The notes under the pieces were generated by a model. That model saw nothing but the letters and a program-made list of their open reading frames with translations, was not told the DNA's origin and searched no databases. The position numbers were made by a program, and so were the translations under genes. Shown here in pieces: positions 54,427 to 63,848 of a DNA stretch of 64,000 nucleotides (its first letter is position 1; each line of letters begins with the position of its first letter). The DNA is from Streptomyces sp. NRRL B-1347. GTDB lineage: Bacteria > Actinomycetota > Actinomycetes > Streptomycetales > Streptomycetaceae. The DNA lies in assembly GCF_000720325.1 (NCBI RefSeq), contig NZ_JOJM01000026.1, positions 27,381 to 91,380 on the forward strand. The letters are read 5' to 3'.

Positions 54427-54450
54427 TACCAGGATAAAGACACTCTGGTA
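54427..54450. promoter_or_regulatory. 24-bp dyad between regulator and efflux gene
   Basis: TACCAG-N12-CTGGTA with an AT-rich centre (GATAAAGACACT), 53 bases before the regulator ATG and 32 before the transporter GTG. Likely operator of the MmyB-like protein. Confidence 0.6.
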
Positions 54451-54481
54451 CCCGTCTTGGCGACTGCCCATCGTCGTATGC

Positions 54482-56002
54482 GTGACTCGCACAACGACTC
54501 CTCCTACGACTCCTACGACGACTGCGGCAACGGCTCCCACGACGGTCTCCACGCCCAAGACGGGCACGGATACCGGCACCGACACCGACACCGGTACCGG
54601 CACCGGCGCGGTCGCGGCCCCCGTCCTCAGCGCCCTGGGCCTGTTCGCCCTCCTGCTCGGCACGTCCCTGCCGAGCACCGACTTCTTCATCGTCAACGTC
54701 GCCCTGCCCGACATCGCGCACGACCTGGGCGCCTCGCCGTCCGCCCTGGAGATGGTCGCCGCCGGGTACGCCGTCGCGTACGCCGTGCTGCTCGTGCTCG
54801 GTGGCCGGCTCGGGGACGCGTACGGGCGCCGTCGGCTGTTCCTGTGGGGCGTCGCCGGTTTCGGGATCACCTCGCTGGCCTGCGGCGTCGCCCCCGACGC
54901 CTGGTCGCTGGTGGCGTTCAGGGCCGCGCAGGGCGCCGCCTCTGCGCTGCTGCTGCCGCAGGTGCTCGCCACCGTCCACGCGACGACGCGCGGTGAGCGG
55001 CGCGCGCGGGCCGTCGCCCTGTACGGGGCCGTCAGCGGGCTCGCGATGGTGCTCGGGCAGGTGCTCGGCGGGGTCCTGGTGTCGGCGGACATCGCGGGCA
55101 CCGGCTGGCGCATGGCGTTCCTGATCAATGTGCCGGTCGTCGCGCTCGCGTGGCCGCTGGCGCTGCGGTCGGTGCCGGACAGCCGTGCCGGGCAGCCCGG
55201 GCGGAGTGACGTCGGCGGCACGGTGCTGCTCGCCGCCGCGCTGCTGGCGCTGCTGCTTCCGCTGACCGAGGGCCGGGCGGCGGGCTGGCCGCTGTGGGCG
55301 GTCCTCGCGCTCGTGGCCTCGCCCCTGCTGCTCTGGGCGTTCGCGGCGGTGGAGCGGCGCGCGGAGGACACCGGCGGCAGCCCGCTGCTTCCCCTGTCGC
55401 TGCTGCGCGAGCCCGGGGTCGCGCGGGGCCTGCTGATCGGCGTACCGATCTTCATCGGCTTCAGCGGCTTCATGTTTGTCAGCGCCGTGACGCTCCAGGA
55501 GGCGCTCGGCTACAGCGCCCTGAAGGCGGGCCTGACCCTGATCCCCATGGGCGTCGCGCAGTTCACGGCGTCCATGCTGCTGCCCCGGGTCACGAACCGG
55601 CTCGGCGCCCGCGCGCTCACCCTGTGCGCCCTGGTGCACGGCGCGGGCCTCACCGTGCTCGCCGCCACCTTCCTGTGGGCGCCGTGGTCCGCGCTCACCC
55701 CGCTGACGCTCGCCCCTGGCCTGCTCCTGTGCGGCTTCGGGCAGGGCATCCAGCTGCCGCTGTACTACCGGATCCTGCTGTCCTCGATCCCCGCCGAGCG
55801 CGCCGGGGCGGGCAGCGGGCTCGGGCAGACCGTCCAGCAGTCGGGCATCGCCGTCGGCGTCGCCACGCTCGGCTCGCTGTTCCTGGCCCTCGAACCCGGC
55901 CTCGGCATGCGTGACGCGTTCGCGATCGTGCTGGGCGCGCAGCTCGCGGGCCTGCTCGGGCTCGCCGCGCTGAGCCTGCGGCTGCCGCGCGACCTCGGCT
56001 GA
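54482..56002 (+). CDS. MFS drug-efflux transporter, 14-helix DHA2 type
   Basis: A 506-residue transporter. A Thr-rich start of repeated TGTD units (encoded by ACCGGCACCGAC-like repeats) precedes the first helix. Helix one includes STDFFIVNVALPDIAHDL and the motif-A loop GGRLGDAYGRRRLFL. Antiporter motif C is near VLGQVLGGVLVSADI. DHA2 members export drugs or dyes by proton antiport. Probably controlled by the divergent MmyB-like regulator. The GTG start is not certain. Confidence 0.85.
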   Translation: MTRTTTPPTTPTTTAATAPTTVSTPKTGTDTGTDTDTGTGTGAVAAPVLSALGLFALLLGTSLPSTDFFIVNVALPDIAHDLGASPSALEMVAAGYAVAYAVLLVLGGRLGDAYGRRRLFLWGVAGFGITSLACGVAPDAWSLVAFRAAQGAASALLLPQVLATVHATTRGERRARAVALYGAVSGLAMVLGQVLGGVLVSADIAGTGWRMAFLINVPVVALAWPLALRSVPDSRAGQPGRSDVGGTVLLAAALLALLLPLTEGRAAGWPLWAVLALVASPLLLWAFAAVERRAEDTGGSPLLPLSLLREPGVARGLLIGVPIFIGFSGFMFVSAVTLQEALGYSALKAGLTLIPMGVAQFTASMLLPRVTNRLGARALTLCALVHGAGLTVLAATFLWAPWSALTPLTLAPGLLLCGFGQGIQLPLYYRILLSSIPAERAGAGSGLGQTVQQSGIAVGVATLGSLFLALEPGLGMRDAFAIVLGAQLAGLLGLAALSLRLPRDLG

Positions 56003-56039
56003 GCCGCGGCCGCCCGGGGCGGGGCACCGGCCCCGGGGA

Positions 56040-56045
56040 TACCGT
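56040..56045 (+). promoter_or_regulatory. -10-like hexamer of the second MFS gene, probable leaderless start
   Basis: TACCGT ends 7 bases before ATG 56053. Confidence 0.45.
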
Positions 56046-56052
56046 CGGCTGT

Positions 56053-57510
56053 ATGCCCGAGTCCGATCTGAGCCCCCGGCGCCGTCAACTGGTGCTCGCG
56101 ATCTGCTGCATGAGCCTGCTCATCGTGAGCCTGGACAACACCGTCCTGAACGTGGCCCTGCCCAGCATGGCCAGGGAGTTCGACACCAGCATCTCGGGCA
56201 TGCAGTGGACGATCGACGCGTACACCCTCGTGCTCGCCTCGCTCCTGATGCTGGCGGGCTCGACGGGTGACCGCGTCGGCCGCCGCCGGGTGTTCCAGGC
56301 GGGCCTCGCCGTCTTCACGCTCGGCTCGGTCCTGTGCTCCCTCGCCCCGAACCTGGAGTCGCTCGTCGCCTTCCGCATGATCCAGGCGGTGGGCGGCTCC
56401 ATGCTCAACCCCGTCGCCATGTCGATCATCACGAACACCTTCACCGAGCCGCGCGAGCGGGCCCGCGCCATCGGGGTGTGGGGCGGCGTCGTCGGCATCT
56501 CCATGGCGGCGGGGCCGCTGGTGGGCGGACTGCTCGTGGACTCGGTGGGCTGGCGGGCGATCTTCTGGGTCAACCTGCCGGTGGGTCTCGCGGCGCTGTT
56601 CCTCACCACCCGGTACGTCCCGGAGTCCCGGGCGCCGAAGCCGCGCCGCCCCGACCCGGTCGGCCAGCTCCTGGTGATCGTGCTGCTCGGCGCCCTCACG
56701 TACGCGATCATCGAGGCGCCCACGGCGGGCTGGACCTCGCCGCTGATCATGCTCTTCGCGGGCGCCGCCGCCGCGGCGCTCGCGGGCCTCCTGCGCTACG
56801 AGCCGCGCCGCGCTGAGCCCCTCATCGACCTGCGGTTCTTCCGCTCGGCGCCGTTCAGCGGGGCCACGGTCATCGCGATCAGCGCGTTCGCCGCGCTCGG
56901 CGGCTTCCTGTTTCTCTCCACCCTCTACCTCCAGGACGTACGCGGCCTGGACGCGCTGCACGCGGGCCTGTGGATGCTGCCCATGGCGGCGATGACCCTG
57001 GTGTGCGCCCCGCTCTCGGGCCGCCTGGTCGGCAGCCGGGGCCCGCGCCTCTCCCTGCTGATCGCGGGCGTCACGATGACGGCCTCCGGAGTCCTCTTCG
57101 CCGCCTTCGAGGCGGAGGATTCCGAGGGCACCCGCCTCCTCGCCTACGTCCTCTTCGGCATCGGCTTCGGCATGGTCAACGCCCCCATCACCAACACCGC
57201 CGTGGCCGGCATGCCCCGCGCCCAGGCGGGCGTGGCCGCCGCCGTGGCCTCCACCAGCCGCCAGATCGGCCAGACCCTGGGCGTCGCGGTGATCGGCGCG
57301 GTCCTGGCCTCCGGCGTCACGACGTCCTACGCCACCGACTTCACCCCCGCGAGCCGCCCGGCCTGGTGGATCATCACGGCCTGCGGCGCGACGGTCCTCT
57401 GCGTGGGCGCCTTGACGAGCGGCCCCTGGGCCCGAGCCACGGCCCGCCGCACGGCGGAACGACTAGCTCCGGAAACAGCGGAGCCCCCGCAGGCACCGAA
57501 GCCCGCCTGA
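56053..57510 (+). CDS. MFS drug-efflux transporter, DHA2 type
   Basis: A 485-residue 14-helix MFS protein: VSLDNTVLNVALPSMAREF, motif A LAGSTGDRVGRRRVFQ and motif C GISMAAGPLVGGLLVDSVGWR. It shares type but only modest similarity with the preceding transporter, and has its own promoter-like hexamer 50 bases after that gene. The pair may be independently regulated. Substrate unknown. Confidence 0.87.
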   Translation: MPESDLSPRRRQLVLAICCMSLLIVSLDNTVLNVALPSMAREFDTSISGMQWTIDAYTLVLASLLMLAGSTGDRVGRRRVFQAGLAVFTLGSVLCSLAPNLESLVAFRMIQAVGGSMLNPVAMSIITNTFTEPRERARAIGVWGGVVGISMAAGPLVGGLLVDSVGWRAIFWVNLPVGLAALFLTTRYVPESRAPKPRRPDPVGQLLVIVLLGALTYAIIEAPTAGWTSPLIMLFAGAAAAALAGLLRYEPRRAEPLIDLRFFRSAPFSGATVIAISAFAALGGFLFLSTLYLQDVRGLDALHAGLWMLPMAAMTLVCAPLSGRLVGSRGPRLSLLIAGVTMTASGVLFAAFEAEDSEGTRLLAYVLFGIGFGMVNAPITNTAVAGMPRAQAGVAAAVASTSRQIGQTLGVAVIGAVLASGVTTSYATDFTPASRPAWWIITACGATVLCVGALTSGPWARATARRTAERLAPETAEPPQAPKPA

Positions 57511-57607
57511 CGGCCTCGTCACACCGGGCCCGGTCGGACGCGCCGGACCCCGGTACACGCCACCAGCGAGCTGCCCATCGGCCCCCACAACACCCCAGGC
57601 CCGGACG

Positions 57608-57613
57608 TAAGTT
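57608..57613 (+). promoter_or_regulatory. -10-like hexamer of the small gene at 57620, probable leaderless start
   Basis: TAAGTT ends 6 bases before the ATG and no ribosome binding site is present. Confidence 0.45.
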
Positions 57614-57619
57614 GGCCGT

Positions 57620-57928
57620 ATGGAAGAGGAATCGATCACCATCAAACTCACGCACGATCAAGCCTTCGTGCTGTCCGACTGGCTCTACGACGCGATGTTC
57701 AAGTCCGACGACCTGGAAGGGATCGTGCACGAGCAAGCCGTCTGGTCGGCGATCTACACGATCTCGGGAACGCTGAACACGTCACTGCCCGAGATCTTCA
57801 TGCCCGACTACGGCCCGCGCCTGGAAGCAGCCAAGGCCCGCCTCCGCGCCGAACTGAACGGCGGGGCCGACGAATCGACGACACCGGACGGAGACGCGAC
57901 CACTCACGCCGAAGACAGCCACGACTGA
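57620..57928 (+). CDS. conserved-looking small protein of unknown function
   Basis: A 102-residue acidic protein. A compact N-terminal part (ITIKLTHDQAFVLSDWLYDA, HEQAVWSAIYTISGTLNTSL) looks folded and helical. The last 25 residues are a disordered Asp/Thr-rich tail. I recognise no family. A leaderless-type promoter stands in front. It is convergent with the toxin-antitoxin-like pair. Confidence 0.65.
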   Translation: MEEESITIKLTHDQAFVLSDWLYDAMFKSDDLEGIVHEQAVWSAIYTISGTLNTSLPEIFMPDYGPRLEAAKARLRAELNGGADESTTPDGDATTHAEDSHD

Positions 57929-57996
57929 CATGCCCCCACCTCAAGCCGAGAGCCGGAGCCCCCACCAAGGAAGCCCTACCGCCGCCGAGGCGCGCG

Positions 57997-58299
57997 TCAC
58001 TGCCAGAAGATCTCTTCGACGACGATCTGAGGATCGTCCACGCGGTGCATGAAGACGTACCGGAGCCAGCCTCGGTAGTTGTCGAAGTACAGGACGCGAG
58101 GGCCCTCGACCCGGATGGTGTCGGGCAGCCCAGCGTCGGCTTCGACGCCCCGGAAGTAGGGGTCCTTAGCCGTCACCAGTTCGGCGCGGGCCGCGTCGAC
58201 GAGCTTCCGTACGTGTTCGGGCAGGGCATCGCGTGCGGCTTGCGCCTTGAGAGTCCAGTCCATCTGCCAGGGAGGCCCGAAGAACCCGTCGTCGCTCAC
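57997..58299 (-). CDS. probable RelE/ParE-like toxin
   Basis: A 100-residue protein. Two helices (WTLKAQAARDALPEHVRKLVD and following) are followed by beta strands rich in aromatic residues (GPRVLYFDNYRGWLRYVFMH, DPQIVVEEIFW), the order seen in the RelE/ParE fold. No catalytic residue can be named with confidence. GTG 58299 overlaps the stop of the upstream gene by 4 bases. Antitoxin-first order with overlap fits a type II toxin-antitoxin module; toxicity is inferred. Confidence 0.55.
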   Translation of the reverse strand: MSDDGFFGPPWQMDWTLKAQAARDALPEHVRKLVDAARAELVTAKDPYFRGVEADAGLPDTIRVEGPRVLYFDNYRGWLRYVFMHRVDDPQIVVEEIFWQ

Positions 58300-58640
58300 T
58301 GGCCGGGCTCCGTGCGGGCGGCCATGTGCCGGATGTTGGACGCCTCCTCCAGGAGTTTCCCGGCTTCGGCGACATCCGTGGCCTCGGTGGCGCGCGCTTC
58401 GAGGTCGGTCAGGTGGGCGTCCAGCTGCGGGTCGCGGGCGATGGCGTACTCGCTCCACCAGCGGGCCATGAACGCGGGCACGGGCCCGAGGTCGTACGTG
58501 TCGGCGATCGCCCGCTTCCAGTGCGCGTCGAAGTCGGGGAGCAGCTGCGGTGCGTGCTGGGCGATGGCCTCGCGGAGGGCCTTGGGGGTTCTCTCCGGCA
58601 TGGGCGGGATGCCGGGTGAGTCGGTAGCGGCAGTGCTCAT
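58296..58640 (-). CDS. DUF6247-like protein, probable antitoxin partner
   Basis: A 114-residue helical protein with PKALREAIAQHAPQLLPDFD and HWKRAIADTYDLGPVPAFMA, which I associate with DUF6247 proteins often found before small RelE-like genes in Streptomyces. The C-terminal half is a long helix (LEARATEATDVAEAGKLLEE). There is no obvious DNA-binding domain. GGAGGAGA precedes ATG 58640. First gene of the pair. Confidence 0.6.
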   Translation of the reverse strand: MSTAATDSPGIPPMPERTPKALREAIAQHAPQLLPDFDAHWKRAIADTYDLGPVPAFMARWWSEYAIARDPQLDAHLTDLEARATEATDVAEAGKLLEEASNIRHMAARTEPGQ

Positions 58641-58760
58641 GCTGTCTCCTCCGTCGGCCCTCGCCTCTCCGGTTTCGGAGCCTACCGCCGCCCCCGGGCC
58701 CCGTGCGGGTTCATGCCGGAGCCGGGCCGCAGGCGTTCGAAAGGCAAGATCGAGTGACAA

Positions 58761-58791
58761 GTTACAGATTTCAGAACTTGAAATCTGTAAC
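58761..58791. promoter_or_regulatory. 31-base perfect palindrome upstream of the aldo/keto reductase
   Basis: GTTACAGATTTCA and TGAAATCTGTAAC are exact 13-bp arms around GAACT. It is strikingly AT-rich against the local GC and lies 92 bases before the reductase ATG. Likely operator, perhaps for the TetR protein encoded just downstream of the reductase. Confidence 0.75.
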
Positions 58792-58883
58792 CGGAGGGTG
58801 CATGGTGGAGGCACGGCGTTCGCTCGCCCCGTTGTCGGGGACCGGCGCGTCGGTCTCTCATCAGCACACCCCCAGGAGCCCTC

Positions 58884-59900
58884 ATGCGCACCCTGAAGCT
58901 CGGCACTGACGGACCCGTTTCTTCCGCTCTCGGACTCGGCTGCATGGGCATGTCCGCGTTGTACGGGGAGGCGGACCGGGGCGAGTCGATCGCCACGATC
59001 CACGCCGCCCTCGACGCGGGCGTGACCCTGCTCGACACCGGCGACTTCTACGCCATGGGCCACAACGAGCTGCTCATCGGCGAGGCCCTGCGGACCGCGC
59101 CCGCCGCCCACCGGGAGCAGGCGCTCACCAGCGTGAAGTTCGGCGCCCTCCGGGACCCGGACGGCGGCTGGGCCGGGTACGACGGCCGCCCGGCCGCGGT
59201 GAAGAACTTCGCCGCGTACTCGCTGCAGCGCCTCGGCGTCGACCACATCGACGTGTACCGCATCGCCCGCGTCGACGAGACCGTGCCGATCGAGGAGACC
59301 GTCGGCGCCATCGCCGAGCTCGTCGAGAAGGGGCACGTACGGCACATCGGGCTTTCCGAGGTGGGCGCGGACACGCTGCGCAGGGCCGCCGCCGTCGCGT
59401 CGATCTCGGACCTCCAGATCGAGTACTCCCTGATCTCGCGCGGCATCGAGGACGAGATCCTGCCCACCGCCGCCGAGCTCGGCATCGGCGTGACCGCGTA
59501 CGGCGTGCTCTCGCGCGGCCTGATCTCCGGGCACTTCGAGCGCGACCGCAAGCTCGCCGCGAACGACTTCCGCGGCGTCAGCCCCCGCTTCCAGGGCGAG
59601 AACCTCCAGCGCAACCTCGACCTGGTGGACGCCCTGCGCAAGATCGCGGAGGCGAAGGGCGTGAGCGTCGCGCAGATCGCGATCGCCTGGGTGCTCGCGC
59701 AGGGCCCGCGGTTCGGCGCGAGCGTCGTGCCGCTGGTCGGCGCCCGCCGCCGGGACCGCCTGACCGAGGCGCTCGGCGCCCTGGACGTCCAGCTCGACGC
59801 CGCGGACCTGGCCGCCGTGGAGCAGGCCGTGCCCGCGGGCGCGGCCGCGGGCGACCGCTACCCCGAGGCGCAGATGGCACACCTCGACAGCGAGCGCTGA
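58884..59900 (+). CDS. aldo/keto reductase
   Basis: A 338-residue (beta/alpha)8 NADPH oxidoreductase. The catalytic Asp and Tyr are in LLDTGDFYAMGHNE and the Lys in TSVKFGA. At the position of the usual catalytic His the chain reads DHIDVYRIARVDETVPIE, with Ala, as in a known AKR subgroup. AGGAG precedes the ATG. A 13-bp-arm palindrome lies upstream and a TetR gene follows after 35 bases. Substrate unknown. Confidence 0.88.
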   Translation: MRTLKLGTDGPVSSALGLGCMGMSALYGEADRGESIATIHAALDAGVTLLDTGDFYAMGHNELLIGEALRTAPAAHREQALTSVKFGALRDPDGGWAGYDGRPAAVKNFAAYSLQRLGVDHIDVYRIARVDETVPIEETVGAIAELVEKGHVRHIGLSEVGADTLRRAAAVASISDLQIEYSLISRGIEDEILPTAAELGIGVTAYGVLSRGLISGHFERDRKLAANDFRGVSPRFQGENLQRNLDLVDALRKIAEAKGVSVAQIAIAWVLAQGPRFGASVVPLVGARRRDRLTEALGALDVQLDAADLAAVEQAVPAGAAAGDRYPEAQMAHLDSER

Positions 59901-59922
59901 CAGGGGCTCCGACAGCGGCAGG

Positions 59923-59928
59923 TACCGT
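59923..59928 (+). promoter_or_regulatory. -10-like hexamer of the TetR gene, probable leaderless start
   Basis: TACCGT ends 7 bases before ATG 59936. Confidence 0.45.
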
Positions 59929-59935
59929 CTTGACC

Positions 59936-60529
59936 ATGGCCACGACCGAGACCCTGACCGCCGAGCGCATCCTCGCCACGACCGAGGACGTGCTGCGCCG
60001 CCACGGCGCCGCCAAGGCCACCGTGGTGGACGTGGCCCGCGCGCTCGGCGTCAGCCACGCCGCCGTGTACCGCCACTTCCGTACGAAGGCGGCGCTGCGG
60101 GAGGCGGTCACCAAGCGCTGGCTCGACCGCACGACGGCCGAGCTGAAGCTGGTCGTCGAGGACCGGTCGGTGGCGGCGGACGAGCGGCTGCGCCGCTGGT
60201 TCACGGCCCTGTTCGCGGCCAAGCGCAAGAAGGCGGGCGACGACCCGGAGCTGTTCGCGACGTACGAGGTGCTGCTCGGCGAGAACAGCGGCGTGGTGGA
60301 GGAGCACATCGCCGAGCTCGTCGGACAGCTGCGCCTGATCGTCGAAGAGGGCGTGGCACAGGGCGAGTTGACGTCCCCCGTCGCGGACGCGGGGCTCACC
60401 GCCCGGGCGGTCTTCGACGCCACCGGCCGGTTCCACGACCCCGGCTACTCCCGCGAGTGGTTCCAGCCGGGCATCGACGAGGCCTTCGCGGCGGTCGTCG
60501 AGCTGACGCTCGCCGCGCTGCGCCCCTGA
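59936..60529 (+). CDS. TetR-family regulator
   Basis: A 197-residue repressor: helix-turn-helix VVDVARALGVSHAAVYRHFRTKAALREAV and an all-helical ligand domain (AELVGQLRLIVEEGVAQGEL). It lies 35 bases downstream of the aldo/keto reductase. It may be expressed both by read-through and from its own leaderless promoter. The most likely target is the 58761 palindrome. Confidence 0.88.
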   Translation: MATTETLTAERILATTEDVLRRHGAAKATVVDVARALGVSHAAVYRHFRTKAALREAVTKRWLDRTTAELKLVVEDRSVAADERLRRWFTALFAAKRKKAGDDPELFATYEVLLGENSGVVEEHIAELVGQLRLIVEEGVAQGELTSPVADAGLTARAVFDATGRFHDPGYSREWFQPGIDEAFAAVVELTLAALRP

Positions 60530-60647
60530 AGCCCCCGGGGCCCCCGGGGCCCCTTGACCCCCCGGAGTTTCGGCGTTTCGCTGCGGCACGGCCGCCCCTC
60601 CTGATTGCCTGTCCCCACTCATCGACCGGGCAGACAGGAGCGGCCAA

Positions 60648-62186
60648 GTGGCTTTAGGGGCAAGGGAGTTGACGGCGGAGTACGACTACGTCGTCGTGGG
60701 GGCCGGGTCCGCCGGATGCGTCGTCGCGGCCCGGCTCAGCGAGGAGCGGGACCGCACCGTGCTGCTCCTCGAAGCGGGCCCCGAGCGCGCCAAGGCGGAT
60801 CTCGCGACGCCGTACGCGTGGCCGTCGCTCATGGGCGGCGAGGCCGACCACGGCTACCGGACCGTGCCGCAGCCGGGCGTCGGCGGGATCTCGCTGCCGT
60901 GCCCGAGGGGGCGGGCGCTCGGCGGGTCGAGCGCCATCAACGGCCTGGTGTTCCTGCGCGGGCACCGCGCGGACTACGACCGCTGGGCGGCGGCGGGCTG
61001 CGCGGGCTGGGGCTACGACGACCTGCTCCCCCACTTCAAGCGGATGGAGTCGGTGCCCGGCGGCGACGGGGCGTACCGCGGGGCCGCCGGGCCGCTGCGG
61101 GTCGCGCCCGCGCGGCCCGCGGACGCCAACCCGCTGTCCGCGGCGTTCGTCGAGGCCGCCGTCGCGGCGGGCCACGCGCGCACCGACGACTTCAACGGCG
61201 CGGCCCAGGAAGGCGTCGGCTGGCCGGACCTGACGATCGTCGACGGGGCGCGGCAGAGCGCGGCCGACGCCTATCTGCGGCCGCTCGACGGCGCCCGGCC
61301 GAACCTCACGGTGTCCGCCGACTCCCGCGCGCGCCGCCTCCTCTTCGAGAGCGGTGACGGCGACCGGTGCACGGGCGTGGAGTTCACCCGCGGGCGCGTC
61401 CCGGTCACGGCGCGCGCCCGCGCCGAGGTGATCGTGTGCGCGGGGGCCGTCGACTCGCCACGGCTTCTGCTGCTCTCGGGCGTCGGCCCCGCCGACGAGC
61501 TGCGCGCCGCGGGCGTGGACGTCCGGCACGAGCTGCCGGGCGTGGGCCGCGGCCTCCAGGACCATCCGCTGTGCGGGGTGGTGTTCGAGGTGGACCGCCC
61601 GATCCCCGCGGGCCGGACGAACCTGTCGGAGGCCTCGCTGCACTGGCGCAGCGAGGCGTCGCTGCCGGGCCCGGACATGCAGCTCCTGTGCGTCCACGTG
61701 CCGTACCACCCGCCGACGCTCGCGGCGCCCGAGAACTGCTTCACGCTCGGCGTGGCCACGGTGCCGCGCGCCCGGGGCGCGGTGCGGATCGCGGCCGCGG
61801 ACCCCGATGCGCCCCCGCTGATCGACCCGGGCTATCTGACCGACGAGGACGACGTGCGGCGCATGCTGCACGGCATCGAGGTGGCGCGGGAGGTGGCGGC
61901 GGCCGGTCCCCTCGCCGACTGGGGAGCGCGGGAGGTGCTGCCGGGCGAGGCGCGCGCACGCGCGTTCCTGACGGCGGCGACAGGACCGTACTTCCATCTG
62001 GCGGGCAGCTGCGCGATGGGCACGGGCCCGGACGCGGTGGTCGACCCCGGGCTGCGGGTGCGGGGCCTTCGCGGCCTGCGCGTGGCGGACGCGTCGGTGA
62101 TGCCGTCGATCGTCTCCGTGAACACGAACGCGGCGGCCCTCGTGATCGGCGAGAAGGCGGCGGACCTGGTGCGATCGGGCGCCTAG
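60648..62186 (+). CDS. GMC-family FAD oxidoreductase (choline dehydrogenase-like)
   Basis: A 512-residue flavoprotein. The FAD motif YVVVGAGSAGCVVAARLSEE is at the start, then the GMC signature PRGRALGGSSAINGLVFLRG. The catalytic His lies in YFHLAGSCAMG and the second polar residue in VNTNAAALVIGEKAADLV. It oxidises an unknown alcohol; no betaine-aldehyde dehydrogenase is present, so betA is not assigned. AGGAG precedes GTG 60648. Its stop overlaps the convergent gene's stop within CTAG. Confidence 0.87.
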   Translation: MALGARELTAEYDYVVVGAGSAGCVVAARLSEERDRTVLLLEAGPERAKADLATPYAWPSLMGGEADHGYRTVPQPGVGGISLPCPRGRALGGSSAINGLVFLRGHRADYDRWAAAGCAGWGYDDLLPHFKRMESVPGGDGAYRGAAGPLRVAPARPADANPLSAAFVEAAVAAGHARTDDFNGAAQEGVGWPDLTIVDGARQSAADAYLRPLDGARPNLTVSADSRARRLLFESGDGDRCTGVEFTRGRVPVTARARAEVIVCAGAVDSPRLLLLSGVGPADELRAAGVDVRHELPGVGRGLQDHPLCGVVFEVDRPIPAGRTNLSEASLHWRSEASLPGPDMQLLCVHVPYHPPTLAAPENCFTLGVATVPRARGAVRIAAADPDAPPLIDPGYLTDEDDVRRMLHGIEVAREVAAAGPLADWGAREVLPGEARARAFLTAATGPYFHLAGSCAMGTGPDAVVDPGLRVRGLRGLRVADASVMPSIVSVNTNAAALVIGEKAADLVRSGA

Positions 62187-62386
62187 GGCCTGCCCGCGGC
62201 GGGGTTCACGGTCGCCTGGTGGATGCGCTCCAGGTGCTCCTCGGCCTTGAGCCACGGCAGGAAGCGGGCCCGCGCGCGCCAGCCGCACGTGTCGCAGACC
62301 AGCTGCCGCCGTACGCCCGCCCGCAGGAGGCGTACGACGTACGCGCGCCCGTGCTGGTCCCATCTGCTGACCTTGCTCGTGGCCAT
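62183..62386 (-). CDS. small zinc-finger-like protein
   Basis: A 67-residue basic protein. CDTCGW and EEHLERIH give a C-x2-C plus H-x4-H arrangement resembling a single C2H2-type zinc finger. The N-terminal part is SKVSRWDQHGRAYVVRLLR. Function unknown. Two ATGs are possible (62395, 62386); the second has GAGGG at a usable distance. It ends tail-to-tail with the GMC gene and lies downstream of glyS and its terminator. Confidence 0.65.
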   Translation of the reverse strand: MATSKVSRWDQHGRAYVVRLLRAGVRRQLVCDTCGWRARARFLPWLKAEEHLERIHQATVNPAAGRP

Positions 62387-62413
62387 CGGCTGCATGACCC
62401 TCAGTGTGCACCG

Positions 62414-62447
62414 GAGCCCCCGGTTCCGTTCCTGGAACCGGGGGCTC
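62414..62447 (-). terminator. glyS terminator hairpin
   Basis: GAGCCCCCGGTTCC and GGAACCGGGGGCTC are exact 14-bp arms around GTTCCT, 22 bases beyond the glyS stop. Confidence 0.85.
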
Positions 62448-62468
62448 GGTGACGGAGTTCGCTCCGCG

Positions 62469-63848
<1,380 letters not shown>

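Noticed and set aside
60648..62186. Assignment of the GMC enzyme as choline dehydrogenase (betA)
   Set aside because: No betB, transporter or regulator of glycine-betaine synthesis nearby, and the substrate cannot be told from GMC motifs.
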